From assembly GCA_036250195.1 (NCBI GenBank), contig JAVHZZ010000004.1, positions 316,888,706 through 316,952,705 of the forward strand: 64,000 nt of DNA. Direction: 5' to 3'. The position numbers were made by a program, and so were the translations under genes. This stretch comes from Mixophyes australis. Taxonomy: Eukaryota > Chordata > Amphibia > Anura > Limnodynastidae. Of the stretch, positions 27,946-40,277 are shown piece by piece. Each line of letters begins with the position of its first letter. Positions within the stretch are counted from its first letter, which is position 1. The notes under the pieces are model-generated. The model did no database searches and was not told the DNA's origin. It saw nothing but the letters and a program-made list of their open reading frames with translations.

Positions 27946-28339
27946 ATACTGACACAAATACGCTATATTAATGTAATACTATCCCCATCCCCACCCCGCA
28001 CTCACCTGGTTCCATTGGTGCGCGATGTGCAGTTCTTCACCTCTTCGCAGATGGGACGGCATCTATCACGTCCCATGTGACACTATTAGAGGACAGATAG
28101 AGGAAGGGACGCGGCCAATTGGAGGTGTCTAGTACAAATAAATAATTTAAATATAAAAACATGGAAGTCTAAAAAGGTCCCTGTCATCCATGTGGTGTAA
28201 TTTTGAACTGATGGGGGGTGATTTTGGGATCAGTGATATGAGCTTGCCAACGTTATTGCCAAAGTTCTTTTTGGAGGGAGACAGGGGGACCCTGTCTGTT
28301 TTATTTGTACCCTACAATTTATGATGGCAGCTCTGGACG

Positions 28340-28720
28340 GAACAATATACATACTGGGCCTGATTCTTCTTCGGATGTAAGTCCCGCTGTGTACCATATC
28401 TTGCGCGAAATTGCTCTGTGCGTGCTCAGAAATGGAGCTTATGCCAGTGAACGCAATTGCATGCAAGTCCGAGTGCAAATGACACTTCCGTCTGAGTTTT
28501 GGATGAGTGGGGTTACAAGTTGAAGCACCTTCTGGAATATAGAATCGTTTACCCGCAGGAAATTCCTAAAGTCATTAGGATTCTTGCCCCATATTTCCTG
28601 TAGCAGTGGCATATGTGAAAAGGAGTATCTCTTCAGAAACTTGGTCAAACAACTGTGATTCTTTCTTCTCTTTTCAGGGGCCATGTCGGTGTGACAGGAG
28701 TCATCTTCTTAGAACAGCTG
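28340..28720 (-). pseudogene. PIF/Harbinger transposase N-terminal relic
   Basis: A minus-strand frame of 81 codons (28684-28439) includes a segment ending PNDFRNFLRVNDSIFQKVLQLVTPLIQ, which resembles the helical N-terminal region of Harbinger/HARBI1-like nucleases (typically FRMS..F..LL..V.P.I). The catalytic part is missing. An end-like sequence GGGCCTGATTC lies at 28357, so the element is internally deleted. Function is excluded by length. Confidence 0.55.
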
Positions 28721-29877
28721 CGCATGCTCAGAAAAAGGCGCCCTCACAGCTCTTTTTAGAGCAGAGTAGGGTACTTAGAAGGAGTAAATCGGCATCATTG
28801 GGTCCCTATCCAAACTTTGCTATGTGGCCCGGTGAAGCGGAAGTCCGTCCCTTTTCATGTTATGATCCCCTGCTTTGACCTCCCATACCCAATGGCCCTG
28901 AGAATGTCACTTTATGGAGCTTTAATTTTGGTGTTGGCTTACAGTGATCAACATTCATTCAATTGACAGCTCACATCAAAGATTGTCAATGATAATAAAG
29001 CTCTGAGGGCAGCTATTAACTGAGTGCAGACAGCTGATCTTAAAGCTTCAATGACAGCCAAGACTCTCCACCGTAACGAGATGTGACCTATTCGTAAAGC
29101 TCTGGAACGTAGACTTTCATGTTCCCAAGTGCCTGCGGGCAACATTTGTAGTTCAAGGTTACAATGCACTCTGAGAAGAGTGCTCTCTAGCAAAAAGTGT
29201 CACCAATGTTCTCACATGCCTCCTGAATGTCCTAATTTAGATGAGACAGTGACAATTTGAGTGACTGTCATGCCGTCTCGACAGCCGGCACCTAACAGTC
29301 AGAATGTTGGGAGATGTGACCCGTTAATCACCACTCTGCACAGTAGAGCAGCGGCATTATGGGGCCCAACAGCAGTATGTGGTCCCACCAGCCATGGGCC
29401 CAAACTACGCACTGTAGTGTGTGTTACATTAAAGTGTATAGTTGTGGGGTCCTCACATTGCCGCTTCAAATGCACACTCCTCTACATCGCTCTTTAAACT
29501 GACGTCAACATGAAGTGCCGGCCAGCTCTGTCATCGGAACTTGTATCTGTCAGCATGCCGCTCTCTTCGCAAATCTGCTTTGTCGTTTTGCAGATAAGTC
29601 TGTATTATATTCTTGCCATTTTTACAGTTATCAGTTTTTTGCTTTGTAGGTCTCGTCGTTGTCGGTGTAAACACCGTCGGGTAAACAAATACCACCAGCC
29701 TTGGCCATGTGCACCTGTCACTGGATTATGCAGCGCTGCATGTTAGATTTTACAGCAAAGGGTGTAACTAGCATAGCTGCAGGGGGGTACAGCTGCTAAG
29801 GGGCATACAGATGGGGGGGGCACATTCCCTGTTAATGTTCCTCTGTACATGTGAGTTTTTCACCATTGGCTGTTACA
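28721..29877. other. Stretch without recognised genes
   Basis: Only short chance frames. A repeat-like segment with GGGTGTAACTAGCATAGCTG and GGGGGGCACATTC occurs near 29760-29830. Confidence 0.5.
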
Positions 29878-30250
29878 CAGGGCCGGATTAAGGGAATGGA
29901 GGCTAAGGGGGCCTCCATTCCCCCGTGAGGGCCCCCCCCCGTTATCCGAGCTGCTTCCCCTGGTGATCCGAGCCGCCCCTTCCCCCCCGGCACTTACCTC
30001 CTTCCCCGGCACGCTGTACACTCTTTACTGAGGAGATCTCGTGAGAGTGAGACTCACGAGATCTCCTCAGTAAGGAAACTACAGCGCACCGGGGAAGTAT
30101 TGCAGTGAAAGTGCTCAGCAGCACTGATCGGGCTGGGAGCGCCCCCGCCCCCAGCCAATCAATACTGCTGCTGAGCACTTTCAAGGGCCCCCTGGATGCC
30201 CGAGGCCCCTGGGCTGTAGCCCAGTTAGCCCTATGGTTAATCCGGCCCTG
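29878..30250. mobile_element. hAT-type MITE, 373 bp, with near-perfect 8-bp target duplication
   Basis: The ends are CAGGGCCGGATTAA and TTAATCCGGCCCTG, perfect inverted repeats of hAT type (CAGGG). They are flanked by CTGTTACA (29870-29877) and CTGGTACA (30251-30258), a 7 of 8 match. Inside are two more inverted pairs, one a nearly perfect hairpin with GAGGAGATCTCGTGAG (about 30028-30075), the other with TGAAAGTGCTCAGCAGCA. No coding capacity. Confidence 0.85.
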
Positions 30251-31016
30251 CTGGTACATGGAGGCTTTTCCAAAATTTTACTATGGGGCCCATAAATGAC
30301 TACTTATACTCCTGGTCACACTCCATGTGACATGGCCACACCCCTCTGCAGCCGCGCCCGTATTACATCCTGAGTAGAGATTTTGAAAAGTTGGAAGGTA
30401 TGTGCTGTAATTTGCCTTTTGCTTTTATAGGTAAGCCTTGTAATAGTGTGACACAGAGCAAATATCAGTTTTAAATATGTTATTATCCCTCCTTATCTAC
30501 TGCCAGTTTGCAGTTCTAAAAGCCCAGCTCGTAAAATGCTCTTAATACCACATTTAAGAAATAGTAACAAATGAATCCAATTGCAATAATGTACAGATGA
30601 GCACTGTAGTATTTGATGCTTTTTTATGTGGGCCAAGTTAATTTTTTTTCCCCTTACCAGTAAGTCCAGATAAGAAAAACCTATCACCAAATGCTACAGC
30701 AGTCAGCTTTATACACATTCAAGGCAAAAAAAAAAAGAGCGAATGTTTAATTCTGAAGTGTTGTAAACTTGGTCTGTAACCTACATCCTGTGAAAGCTGA
30801 CCACAGACACAGAAAGGTTAACAGGATATAAGTAGGTAATATTTATAAATTAGGGTAAAACCACTTTTCAGCAGTTGTTATTAACTTACAAAGTTACACA
30901 GCAACTATAATCACTTTCTTTTTATGGCCGAGGACTTGAAACTCTGACCAGCATTAAATTACTTATTAGGATAATCAGCTGTTCACACAAGATGAGCACT
31001 TCTAGGAAAAACCACA
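30251..31016. other. AT-rich non-coding stretch
   Basis: No feature recognised beyond a repeat scrap near 30270-30370 (ACTATGGGGCCCATAAATGA). Confidence 0.5.
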
Positions 31017-31334
31017 CCATACTTACCTACTTTCTTCAGCTCTCTTCCGGGAGCCAGCCAGTGGAGGGGGGCGTGAGGGGGCGGGGCGGCCAAAATCGCG
31101 TCATTTCGGCCCCGCCCCCTGTGACGTCATGACGCAGATTGCGTCATTTGACAGCGGGGGGCGGGGCTAAACGCCGCGATTCATCGGGAATCGCGGCGTT
31201 TGGGATCTAATTCTGCCCACTTCACTAGGAAGTGGGCAGAATTCGGTAGATTGCCACACTCGCCCGGGAGTCCGGGAGACTCTCGCAAAATGCGGGAGTC
31301 TCCCGGACATTCCGGGAGAGTTGGCAAGTATGAT
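31017..31334. mobile_element. GC-rich foldback repeat with CTCCCGG palindromes
   Basis: Starts CATACTTACC and ends GGCAAGTATG. It contains GCCGCGATTC/GAATCGCGGC, AATTCTGCCCACTTC/GAAGTGGGCAGAATT and CGGGAGTCTCCCGGACATTCCGGGAG-like palindromes. Relatives occur at 40137-40277 and 53860-54130. It is GC-rich against AT-rich surroundings and is probably a non-autonomous DNA transposon or SINE-like repeat. Confidence 0.65.
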
Positions 31335-33662
31335 TACCACACTGCTGCAAATGTTTTGTCAGCACAGGGAAGAGGAAGTTGCGCACAGAGCCTAGTTGTG
31401 TTGCATCTACAGACAATGTCACTCACAGACAGAGTAAAAATCCATTGCATAATGTCCATTGCTCCCACTCTTACATAATACTACTAATAATAATCATTTA
31501 CCTCTAATTCCCTGCTGTCCCTGGTGGCAAACAGCCACTAGGAAGCAAATCATCTATAGGCCACGGTCAGCTCTGAAAATCCCAGGCCAACCAGATTAGG
31601 GTCCCCTACATCCCTCACCTCCTAATCGGGCCAAACTTTGACTGGACTGCTGACACCTAGCAGATGACAGATACAACCACTTCTTACTTGGATAACTGTG
31701 CTTTTATTGTTTACATCCTAAATAGCACAGCATTGGTTTGTCAGGATGACACCAGACCCTAACTCTGGCTAGACACAGACCAAGTGCATAGTGTATAATA
31801 AAACTGTTACTACTGTTGAACTACTGCTGTACTACAAGTTACCAACTGTGAGTAGCTGCATTTATTCATCTGTTATCTTTAATAAACAGCAACCTGTTTA
31901 AGTTGAAAAAGTGTTGTGGCTGAACATCAACATTAACACGGCAGAACACCTTTAATTCCATCAGAAGGTATAATCAACATATAAATAGAGTTCACAGGCC
32001 AGTCACAAATGCAACCACTGATATTTTTATTGCTAAAGCAATTTCCAAGTTACAAGCTGTAAAATAAACATCACACAACTCTGAGACAATGACTAAAAGC
32101 CTGCTGAGATAACATATCATATCCTGCCAATTATATAACAGTATAAAGTTACTGTTATAAAGTTCTTGTGTGTGAATCCATCTGCTTGTACTCTTTACAT
32201 AGTACTGTTTACTACCTAGGAGACTCCAAGCCAGTCACCATGCAACAAAACTCCCCCCTCTTCTACAGTGATACTAGATAAATATAAAGCTACACAAATG
32301 GGTATAGCTTAAAGGAGCAATCCCATGAAAATATGAGGTGTATTTTTGAACATAAATCACTATCAGGTTATAAGACGCAGCGTGGTAATTACACTTTTCT
32401 TCAGATTGTCCAGAGTGTAATAAGACAGCAATAGAATAATTTTGGGACCAGGTACAGCAACTTCATGGGACCCCGCCCCCTATAGTCAATAGTATGATAA
32501 CTTAGACGTCAAAGGGGGTGTGGTCAGACCATTATGGGGTGTGGCTGTGTATCAGTGGGGGCATGCCTAGCAGGTGAAAAGCTCTAGACCACCCTCCTAC
32601 AGAAAAAAACGTGCATTGCTGCGTACACCATTGGCAAAAGTGTGCAGTGCCCACTCACCGATGCGTGACATATGTCCCAACAGTCCTGACTTTCAGGACA
32701 GAAAGACAGTGACTTTGTTTTTATAAAACAATAAACAATAAATGTATTTCTTTGCCACACTGGATTTTATTTGCATCACGCATAAATCAACAGTGTGTTA
32801 TCAAATAATATATTGAAAAATAGTTAGTGTGGAGTCATCTTAAGACTGCCAGATTGCTCTATAATAAATATATTTTTACTTTTGCTTAGAACAATAAAGG
32901 ATAATATTTACCTACAATAATCAGTGCTCCCATCAGAAATTGTGGGGCCCTGTACAAACGAAAAGGGGCAGAGCCCTCCCCATTCCAGATGTACAACATG
33001 GAGCATGGTACCGTAACCGCATATTATGCCACACAGTAGTGCCCCCAATTCATATTATGCCACACAGCAGTAGAGAAATAAAATATTTTTACCAGTGGTA
33101 CTCGTTTTCCCGACTCTGAAATGACCGACAACGAAGATACCTACAAAAAATCAATATAAAAAAAATCAATATAATCCGACATGAATATAATACAGACTTA
33201 CCTAAAAAGCGGCACAGCACATTTCCGAAGCGAGTACCATGCTGACTGCTACTAATTCTAAACACACTGGTTGCCAGCACTTCAGTTTCACATCACTGAA
33301 CAGCGACATACAGAAATGTGAATTTAAATTAAATCCCCTGTTTGCTCACCTCTTACTCAGGGCACCAGGCAAGACAAGAACATTAGTTGTCGGTACACTA
33401 ATCTTACAGACAATCCCACGAGATGATGCTGACATCATCATGCAAGCTCTGAGTTGGGAGTACCAGATACAAATAAAAAAGAAACAAAAAACGGACATCG
33501 CACAATAACACCGCTGACTCGATCGCAACACCCCCACCTCCAAGTTCCCAAAATAAATAAAAAGCGCAGAAAAATAAATAAATTAAAAAAGGATCCAATG
33601 CAGGCCTGGGCTACGATAATTAGTACCTGACTCCTCTTGGCACTCTTACTCATAAATGGAGA
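31335..33662. other. Stretch with repeat scraps and no recognised gene
   Basis: Fragments include ACCAGACCCTAACTCTGGC (31748 on, related to 13850), GGGGTGTGGCTGTGTATCAG (32530 on) and a doubled CATATTATGCCACACAG unit (33017-33070). Short frames near 33239-33653 lack any domain signature. Confidence 0.5.
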
Positions 33663-33702
33663 AAGTTAGGGGGCCTTACCTGAAAAGATAAGGCCCCCTA
33701 AC
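33663..33702. other. Perfect 15-16 bp inverted repeat
   Basis: AAGTTAGGGGGCCTTA and TAAGGCCCCCTAACTT are separated by about 8-10 bases. On RNA this would form a very stable hairpin. It may be a collapsed MITE or an inverted terminal pair brought together by deletion. Confidence 0.7.
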
Positions 33703-33887
33703 TTATCTGCTCTGAAAGGATGTGTGAGCAGTCAGTAGGAGGGGGTTTAGGATAAGTCTAAAATTCTATAGTGGAAGTAATAATACAGAAAATTCTCCAA
33801 GGCGCTATGAAATGGTGATGTTAAAGGCAATGTTATAAATATATCAACATATAAACATAAACATATGCATTTATTTAACAACAGAAA

Positions 33888-34140
33888 GGCCCTGATTCAT
33901 TAAGGAGAGCAAAGCATAAAAAGGAGGAACTTTGCACCTGGGCAAAATCATGTTGCATTGGAGAGGGAGATAAATTTAAAATGTGGGGACAGATTTATAG
34001 TTGGGGTAGGGCATGTCCTAGTGCACAGTTCATTGTTTTATACATGTGTTTGTTCCGGCCGGAACATGTCTATATGCATTAATGTGTACATAACAGCATA
34101 AATTCAAGCTTTAGGCACACATCATTTGCGCCCTGAACCT
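33888..34140. mobile_element. Harbinger-type MITE fragment
   Basis: Begins GGCCCTGATTCATTAAGGAG and continues through CATGTTGCATTGGAGAGGGAG and ATTTATAGTTGGGGTAGG, a run I recognise as a common frog non-autonomous repeat. The right end is not resolved. Confidence 0.5.
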
Positions 34141-34259
34141 TATTTTGTTTTCTAAAACTATGTATAACATTAAAAATTTCATATTTGAGTCACAATAAAA
34201 CCCAACAATATGGGACTCTTCTGGGACATTCAAATGCATGAAGCCAGGAAGCAATGTGT

Positions 34260-34267
34260 GTTATGAG
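34260..34267. repeat. 8-bp target-site duplication GTTATGAG (left)
   Basis: GTTATGAG precedes TAGAGATGG at 34268 and recurs at 39000-39007 after CCATCTCTA. Eight bases is the hallmark duplication of hAT transposons. Confidence 0.92.
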
Positions 34268-34990
34268 TAGAGATGGTCACTGACCCCCGTGTTTTGGTTT
34301 TGGATTCGGTTTTGGATCTGGATTAGCGTCGTGTTTTGGTTTTGCAAAACCGCCATAGCGTGTTTTGGTTTTGGTTTTGTTTGGTTTTGTTTTGCTATTT
34401 TGTTGGAAAATCAATGTTTTTGGGCCTAAACTAACCCAATTTAGTGCTCCAACTGTTTTAGAGATAAGTAATCTAATTGTAGAGGTAATAAATCATCCAA
34501 AAAACAGTTAAAATCTTCGTTGGTAGGCCTTCATTTATTATACACACAATACAGATTGTCTTCCTCTCCATCTATGCATATTGGCAATGCAGCCATCGCC
34601 TTTGGATGTATATTACACCCTACACTTATAGTTAAATATGTAAAGAAATGGAAAAAGGCAGTTTGCTTTCTCTCTATAGGCCCCCCTCCACTTGTTTACA
34701 AAACCAAAAAATTCAGCCGTTATAGACTGTACAATATTAATTGACATGAAGAAAGCCAGTTTGTTTTCTGTCTCTCTAGGCTCCCCTCTACTTGTATAAA
34801 ATACAAAAAAATTCAGCCGTTATAGACTGTACAATATTAAGAGAAATGGACAAAGCCAGTTTGGGGTCACTCTGTCTATGACACCCTACCCTTAAGGAGA
34901 AATTGCCCAAACAGCAGCCTTTCAAGACGGTACGTGATATGGAAATGCCACAAGTCCCTTTCCTCTTTGGGGGTAGATTGCACCCTACAC

Positions 34991-37635
34991 TTACATAGAA
35001 AGTTTTAAAAAGATGCTATCGTCATCATCTTCAGCTTCATCCTCACCCTCATCAGTGTGTATGTCATTATCACAGACTATCAATTCATCGCCGCTTGAAT
35101 CCGCCATTAGAGAACAGTCAGTGCTTGGATGTCTTGGATGGTGAAGGCCTTCCTCGTGGAAGATGTAGTTCATTTTTATAAACATCATTTTCTCCACATT
35201 TTTGGGAAGTAACCTTCTACGGCGATCACTGACTAAGTTTCCTGCTGTGCTGAACACTCGTTCAGAGTACACAATGGAGGGTGGGCAGCTTAGGTATTGC
35301 AATGCAAGTTTGTACATGGGTTTCCAAATGGCCTGCTTTTCTTCCCAGTAAGGAAAGGGACTGTCTGACATTTCCATATCAACTACCTCTTGAAAGTAAT
35401 CCTCCACCATCCTTTGCATGTTTATACTCATATTGGATGGAGTTATGGGCAAAGTGACACATTTTTTAGAAAAATCCTTAAAACCAGCCCAGATGTTAAA
35501 TTGTTCTGGTCTGCCAACTGCGTCTTCCCTGCTTTTTTTTGGGGAAATTTAATTTTTTACGAGCAGCAGCAGCTTGAGAAAGTGAAGGAGGACACGTTGT
35601 CAAGCCGAGGCCAAGTTCAGCGGACAACTTTCTGAGCAATAGCTCCTTGCAAAAGTTCACATCTCGCTCATTTTACAAGTAAGACTCAATGTATGTTTTA
35701 AACCTTGGATCAAGCACAGTGGCCAAAACGTACTGATCCGAGTTCAAGATCTTAATAACTCGAGGATCATTGTGAAGCGAATTAAGTACTTGATCGACAA
35801 GGCCAACATACTTTGCTGAATTGCTTGCTTTCAGCTCCTCCTTCATTTTCTCAAGCTGCTTTTCCAATAGTCTAATTAAAGGAATGACTTGGTTCAAACT
35901 AGCAGAGTCTGCATTCACCTCACACGTCACAACTTCAAATGGTTTCAGCACCTTGCACAGGACTTAAAGGATTCCCCACTGTGCAAGAGTGAAATACATC
36001 CCCCCATCTTTCCCAATGTCATGGGCTTGTGCAATACGCTTGGATGGCTTTGCGCTGTTCCTCCATCCTCTGAAGCATGTACAGGGTGGAATTCCACCTA
36101 GTTACCACCTCTTGCTTAAGTTGGTGGCAGGGCAAGTTAAACTGCTCTTGGAGCTGCTGTAATCTCCTACATGCTGTGGCTGAATGCCTGAAATGGCCTG
36201 AAATCTTACGGGCCACCGAAAGCATCTCCTGCACCTCACGGTTATTTCATAGAAAGCTCTGCACCACCAAGTTGATGGTGTGAGCAAAACAGGGAATATG
36301 TTGGAAATCACCCAGCTGTAATGCTCGCACTATATTGTTGGCGTTATCAGAAATGACATACCCTGGGGAGAGTCCAAGTGGTATAAGCCATGCATCAATC
36401 ACATTTCTCAGTTTGCGTAACAAATTGTCAGCCGTATGCCTGTTAGTGAAGCCGGTGATACAAAGAGTGGCCTGCCTGTGACAAATGTTACGTAGTGGTG
36501 TACATGCTGCTGCTGTTCCTGCTGGTGAAGGTGAATGACCAACCCAGTGGGCTGTCACAGTCATATAGTCTTTGGTTTGCCCACTTCCACTTGTCCACAT
36601 ATCTGTGGTTAAGTAGACAGTGGGCAGAATGGCATTTTTCAGCGCAATCTCTACATTTTTACACAGTTTTTGGTATAGTTGTGGAATTGCTTTACGGGAG
36701 AAATGGTGTTGCGATGGAATTCTGTAACGCGGACACAAAACCTCAATTAACTGTGAAAAACCAACTGCGTTTATTGTGGAGATTGGATGCAGATCTAACT
36801 CTAACATTGCAGCCATGGCGTCTGTGATTCGCTTGGAGACTGGGTGACTGCTGTCATATTTGCTTCCCCTCACAAATGATTGTTTCACAGTTAATTGCTG
36901 AAATGTAGGACTGCTCATTTTCTTGACCTGCCTCTGGGATGACGATTCACCCCCAGCAGCAGCAACAGCAGCAGCAGTGGGACTAACGCTTTCTTCAGAG
37001 GAATCAATAATAGTGCAGGAGTCATCCAGCCTTAAGTGGGATGCCGGGCTAACTCCGAGCGCTACTGAGGATATTGATGAGGATGGTGTGGTGGGTGTAT
37101 TTTGTAGCTGTAGGGATGTCGGTGAGCGGAGGGTCTTAGCTGATGATGGAGTGCTTGTATTTTTTTGGGAAGAACTTTCAGCTTTTCCCAACACTTTGCC
37201 ATGAACTCTCGTTAAATGGCGTAACATAGACAAGGTTCCAAGATGGTTAAGGTCCCTCCCTCGACTGACTGTGGCTTGACATACACTACAAATGGCTATA
37301 CAATTGTTGTCTGGATTTGGGTAGAAATAATTCCACACATAAGAAGTGGATTTTTTTGTTTTATGACCAGGCATGACAATGGTCTTTTTCTTGTCACGTG
37401 CCAGAACTTCTGCCACTAGTGCAGGACTTACACAAACAACCTCATCCTCATCAACATCCTCATTAGCGCCCTCGTCGCCTACACAAATCTCCCCCTCATC
37501 CTCTTCTAATTCCAAAGTGGCATTCTCAATTTGGGTATCACCGGCTACACTCGGGCTATTAAGGCACACATGAGCAGAATGCTCACGATTAGACTTCCCA
37601 CTGTTGGATGGACTCTCCACAGGGATTGTTGTCAT
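34991..37635 (-). pseudogene. hAT transposase pseudogene (BED zinc finger, RNase H-like core, dimerisation domain)
   Basis: The first frame (37635-36247, 462 aa) has an acidic N-terminus and a BED finger (SYVWNYFYPNP...CSVCQATVSRG...HLTRVHGK). The catalytic start is LTTDMWTSGSGQ, followed by HTINLVVQ. It ends at an in-frame TGA after which the same frame continues (to 36019) with the conserved RWNST motif. A frameshift leads to 35951-35673 (LDPRFK), and another to 35452-34991, the C-terminal dimerisation region (ERVFSTAGNLVSDRR). At least one stop and two frameshifts are present. The order and motifs match ZBED-like vertebrate hAT transposases. No intact product is expected. Confidence 0.92.
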
Positions 37636-38054
37636 TTGTGAATCAGAGCAAACATTCTCCTCTAATGCCTAACTGTTGCAGCTCGGCTTTGACGCGTAAC
37701 AGTAGTTGTGCACCAATTGTAGGCTGGGTAACTTTTTGGGATCTGCCACTAATAGCCAAAGGTGAAGGCCTCATTCTCTCTTTGCCACTGCATGTGCAGA
37801 ATGGCATGTTTGCAATTTTTTTTTTATCGCCACTTAACTTTTGCTCAGTAACACTTCGTTTTCGCTTCAACACAGTAAAAAATATTTCGTTTTTTGCACT
37901 GATTTGGAAACACTCTGTTGTTTGACATCTCCTTGGCCAGATGACGTACTGGGAACACTAACAACAGGACTGGTGATAGAACCTGGTTGCTCATTCTGAT
38001 CATATGTGGACTGCTTTGAATCCATTCTGAGCGCAAAGCACTTGTAGTGGTAAA

Positions 38055-38660
38055 AATTATTTGGTAAAATGCTGCTGACAGATCTGACTTTTGACAGCCA
38101 GAAATATTTATGCACAATTATGGGGGACACCCCAAAAGCACTGAGGAGTGCTAAAAAATATTTGGTAGATACTGCTTACAGATATGACTTTTGTTTTGAC
38201 AGCCAGAAATATTTATGCACAATTATGGGGGACACCCCAAAAGCACTGAGGAGTGCTAAAAATTATTTGGTAGATACTGCTGACAGATATGACTTTTGAC
38301 AGCCAGAAATATTTATGCACAATTAGGGGGGACACCCCAAAAGCACTGTGGAGTGCTAAAAATTATTTGGTAGATACTGCTGACAGATATGACTTTTGAC
38401 AGCCAGAAATATTTATGCACAATTAGGGGGGACACCCCAAAAGCACTGAGGAGTGCTAAAAATTAATTGGTAGATACTGCTGACAGATATGACTTTTGAC
38501 AGCCAGAAATATTTATGCACAATTAGGGGGGACACCCGAAAAGCACTGAAGAGTGCTAAAAATTATTTGGTAAGATGCTGCTGACAGATATGACTTTTGA
38601 CAGCCAGAAATATGTATGCACAATTATGGGGGACACCCCAAAAGCACTGGGGAGTGCCAA
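38055..38660. repeat. Tandem array of a 102-bp unit, about six copies, inside the hAT element
   Basis: The unit holds GACTTTTGACAGCCAGAAAT, GGGGGACACCCCAAAAGCACTG and AGTGCTAAAAATTATTTGGTA. Copies begin near 38086, 38187, 38291, 38392, 38494 and 38596. It lies upstream of the transposase, in the presumed promoter side. Confidence 0.93.
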
Positions 38661-38999
38661 ATATTAAAACAAAATTATAAACCTCTATTCTCCTCTCTTC
38701 TCTAGCGATTTTTGTTAGAGCAATTGCAAGAAGAATATTGTATTCTCTGTCCCTGCTCTAATCAGCCTGTGACTACACCCTGCTCTCTCCCTCTGTCAGA
38801 TGGCGATGGATTGCTGTGGAGGCGTGTATTTATAATCTTCAAGTATCGCGAGAACCGAGATCCGACGACGTCACAATGACGTTTGGCCTCAATTTCGATT
38901 CGGAGCGGGCAGGAGAGTACCGAGCTCCTCAGCTCGGTACTCGGATAGACAAAGTTCGGGTGGGTTCGGTTCTCGGGGAACCGGACCCGCCCATCTCTA

Positions 39000-39007
39000 G
39001 TTATGAG
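39000..39007. repeat. 8-bp target-site duplication GTTATGAG (right)
   Basis: Matches 34260-34267. Confidence 0.92.
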
Positions 39008-39016
39008 CACACTAAT

Positions 39017-39710
39017 GTCAGGAACCCCTCCAGCCAGTACAACAACACCCGGAGTCTGCTCTGACAGTCTGGTGTTCACTGGAGCCCCTAGTGGTGGGGA
39101 CAAACTTGGCTGCAGACTACAGAGGGTAGTGTGATGTGTACCTGCTGTGGAGAACCCAGGAGCAGAGGGTTATGGCAGACAGCGTATCCAGAGAACAGGC
39201 CGAGGTCAGAGGTCACTTGCTAGATAGAATCATCAGAAAACACGCCAGGGGTCGGGGTCACGAGCAAATCAGCATTATCAAAGGTTCAAGCTAGAAGGTC
39301 AAGGGCACAGACAAAAAGACAAATCCAAGGTACAGGCAGGGGTCATACATGGCAAACGGAGGTCCAAAGGTTAAACACCAACAGCACAGCAGCAGGCAGC
39401 AACACAGAAGTCTGGAAGCTATGATCGGCAGGGAGGCTAAGCCCTCCCTGCCTTAAATACTACAAGCAGCCAATCAAAGCCTGGCTCTGAAGTATACACA
39501 GCCCCCTGCATATGTTTAGATTATATTCATTTATTAGCCCGCAGGCTAGTGGAGCTGATTTGCGCACACGCCCGGCTTACTTTCATTGCCGGGATGCGGC
39601 GCTGAGAAGGAAGTGTCTGACCGTTGCCTTGGAAGTGACGTCCCAGTCGTCAAGGTGACGGCCGGGAAGCCGGGGAGTCCAGGAGATGAGTCGCAGCGGC
39701 GGTGAGAACT
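39017..39710 (-). mobile_element. LTR-like remnant
   Basis: Starts TGTCAGGAACCCC. On the minus strand it has a TATTTAAGG box (about 39452-39460) within GGCTGCTTGTAG..GGCAGGGAGGG, followed by A/G/C-rich leader-like DNA, the general style of gypsy LTRs in this window. No target duplication or internal region could be confirmed, so a solo LTR is the simplest but unproven reading. Confidence 0.45.
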
Positions 39711-40136
39711 AGTTCCCTTTAATAAAGTTCCACTGAACTCTAAGGAAGAGGACTGCACATATTTATATACACTGAATTATATATTCTGCCTATAATAAGT
39801 TTGAAAAACCACCACAAAAGCATAATTATAAGTTGCAAATAAAATTATTTTAAAATAATATTACTTTACTGCAGATTTATGCCTGGAAAACAAGTGGGTG
39901 AGTTTCTTGTTTAAGGTGTTGCACATATGCAAATTACAAAGTAAATAACTGCACGTAACCTAGCAACGCATGCACATGATATATCAATCCAGTCTGTTAA
40001 CCACTAAACCTACAAAACCTACAAATCAAACAGTGTTTTGTAACGTAACTTGAACTATCTGTACATATTTCAGAGCCTGCATTGAATAAGCCAAGCAGTG
40101 TATTCTATGCATAACAAACCTCCTGTTTAGAAGTAT
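39711..40136. other. AT-rich spacer
   Basis: Nothing recognised. Confidence 0.5.
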
Positions 40137-40277
40137 GTTACATACTTTCCAACTCTCCCGGATTGTCCAGGAGACTCCCGCATTTTGCGAAAGTCTCACG
40201 GACTCCCGGGAGAGTGTGGCAATCTCCCGCATCTGGCAGAATTCTGCCCACTTCCTAGTGAAGTGGGCAGAATTAGG
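40137..40277. mobile_element. Copy of the CTCCCGG foldback repeat
   Basis: TACTTTCCAACTCTCCCGGA, GACTCCCGCATTTTGCG and AATTCTGCCCACTTC match the GC-rich repeat at 31017-31334 in inverted order. It directly abuts an L1 fragment. Confidence 0.65.

Larger units (their letters stand above)
34268..38999 (-). mobile_element. Full-length hAT DNA transposon, 4.73 kb
   Basis: The ends TAGAGATGG and CCATCTCTA are inverted and flanked by the perfect 8-bp duplication GTTATGAG. The interior carries a BED-zinc-finger hAT transposase on the minus strand (34991-37635), broken by a stop and frameshifts, and a six-copy 102-bp tandem array near its 5' end. The left end carries many GTTTTGG repeats (34290-34400). 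The element is complete in outline but inactive. Confidence 0.93.

Noticed and set aside
36495..37573. Plus-strand frames antisense to the hAT transposase
   Set aside because: Ser/Thr-rich shadows of the acidic N-terminal region on the other strand.
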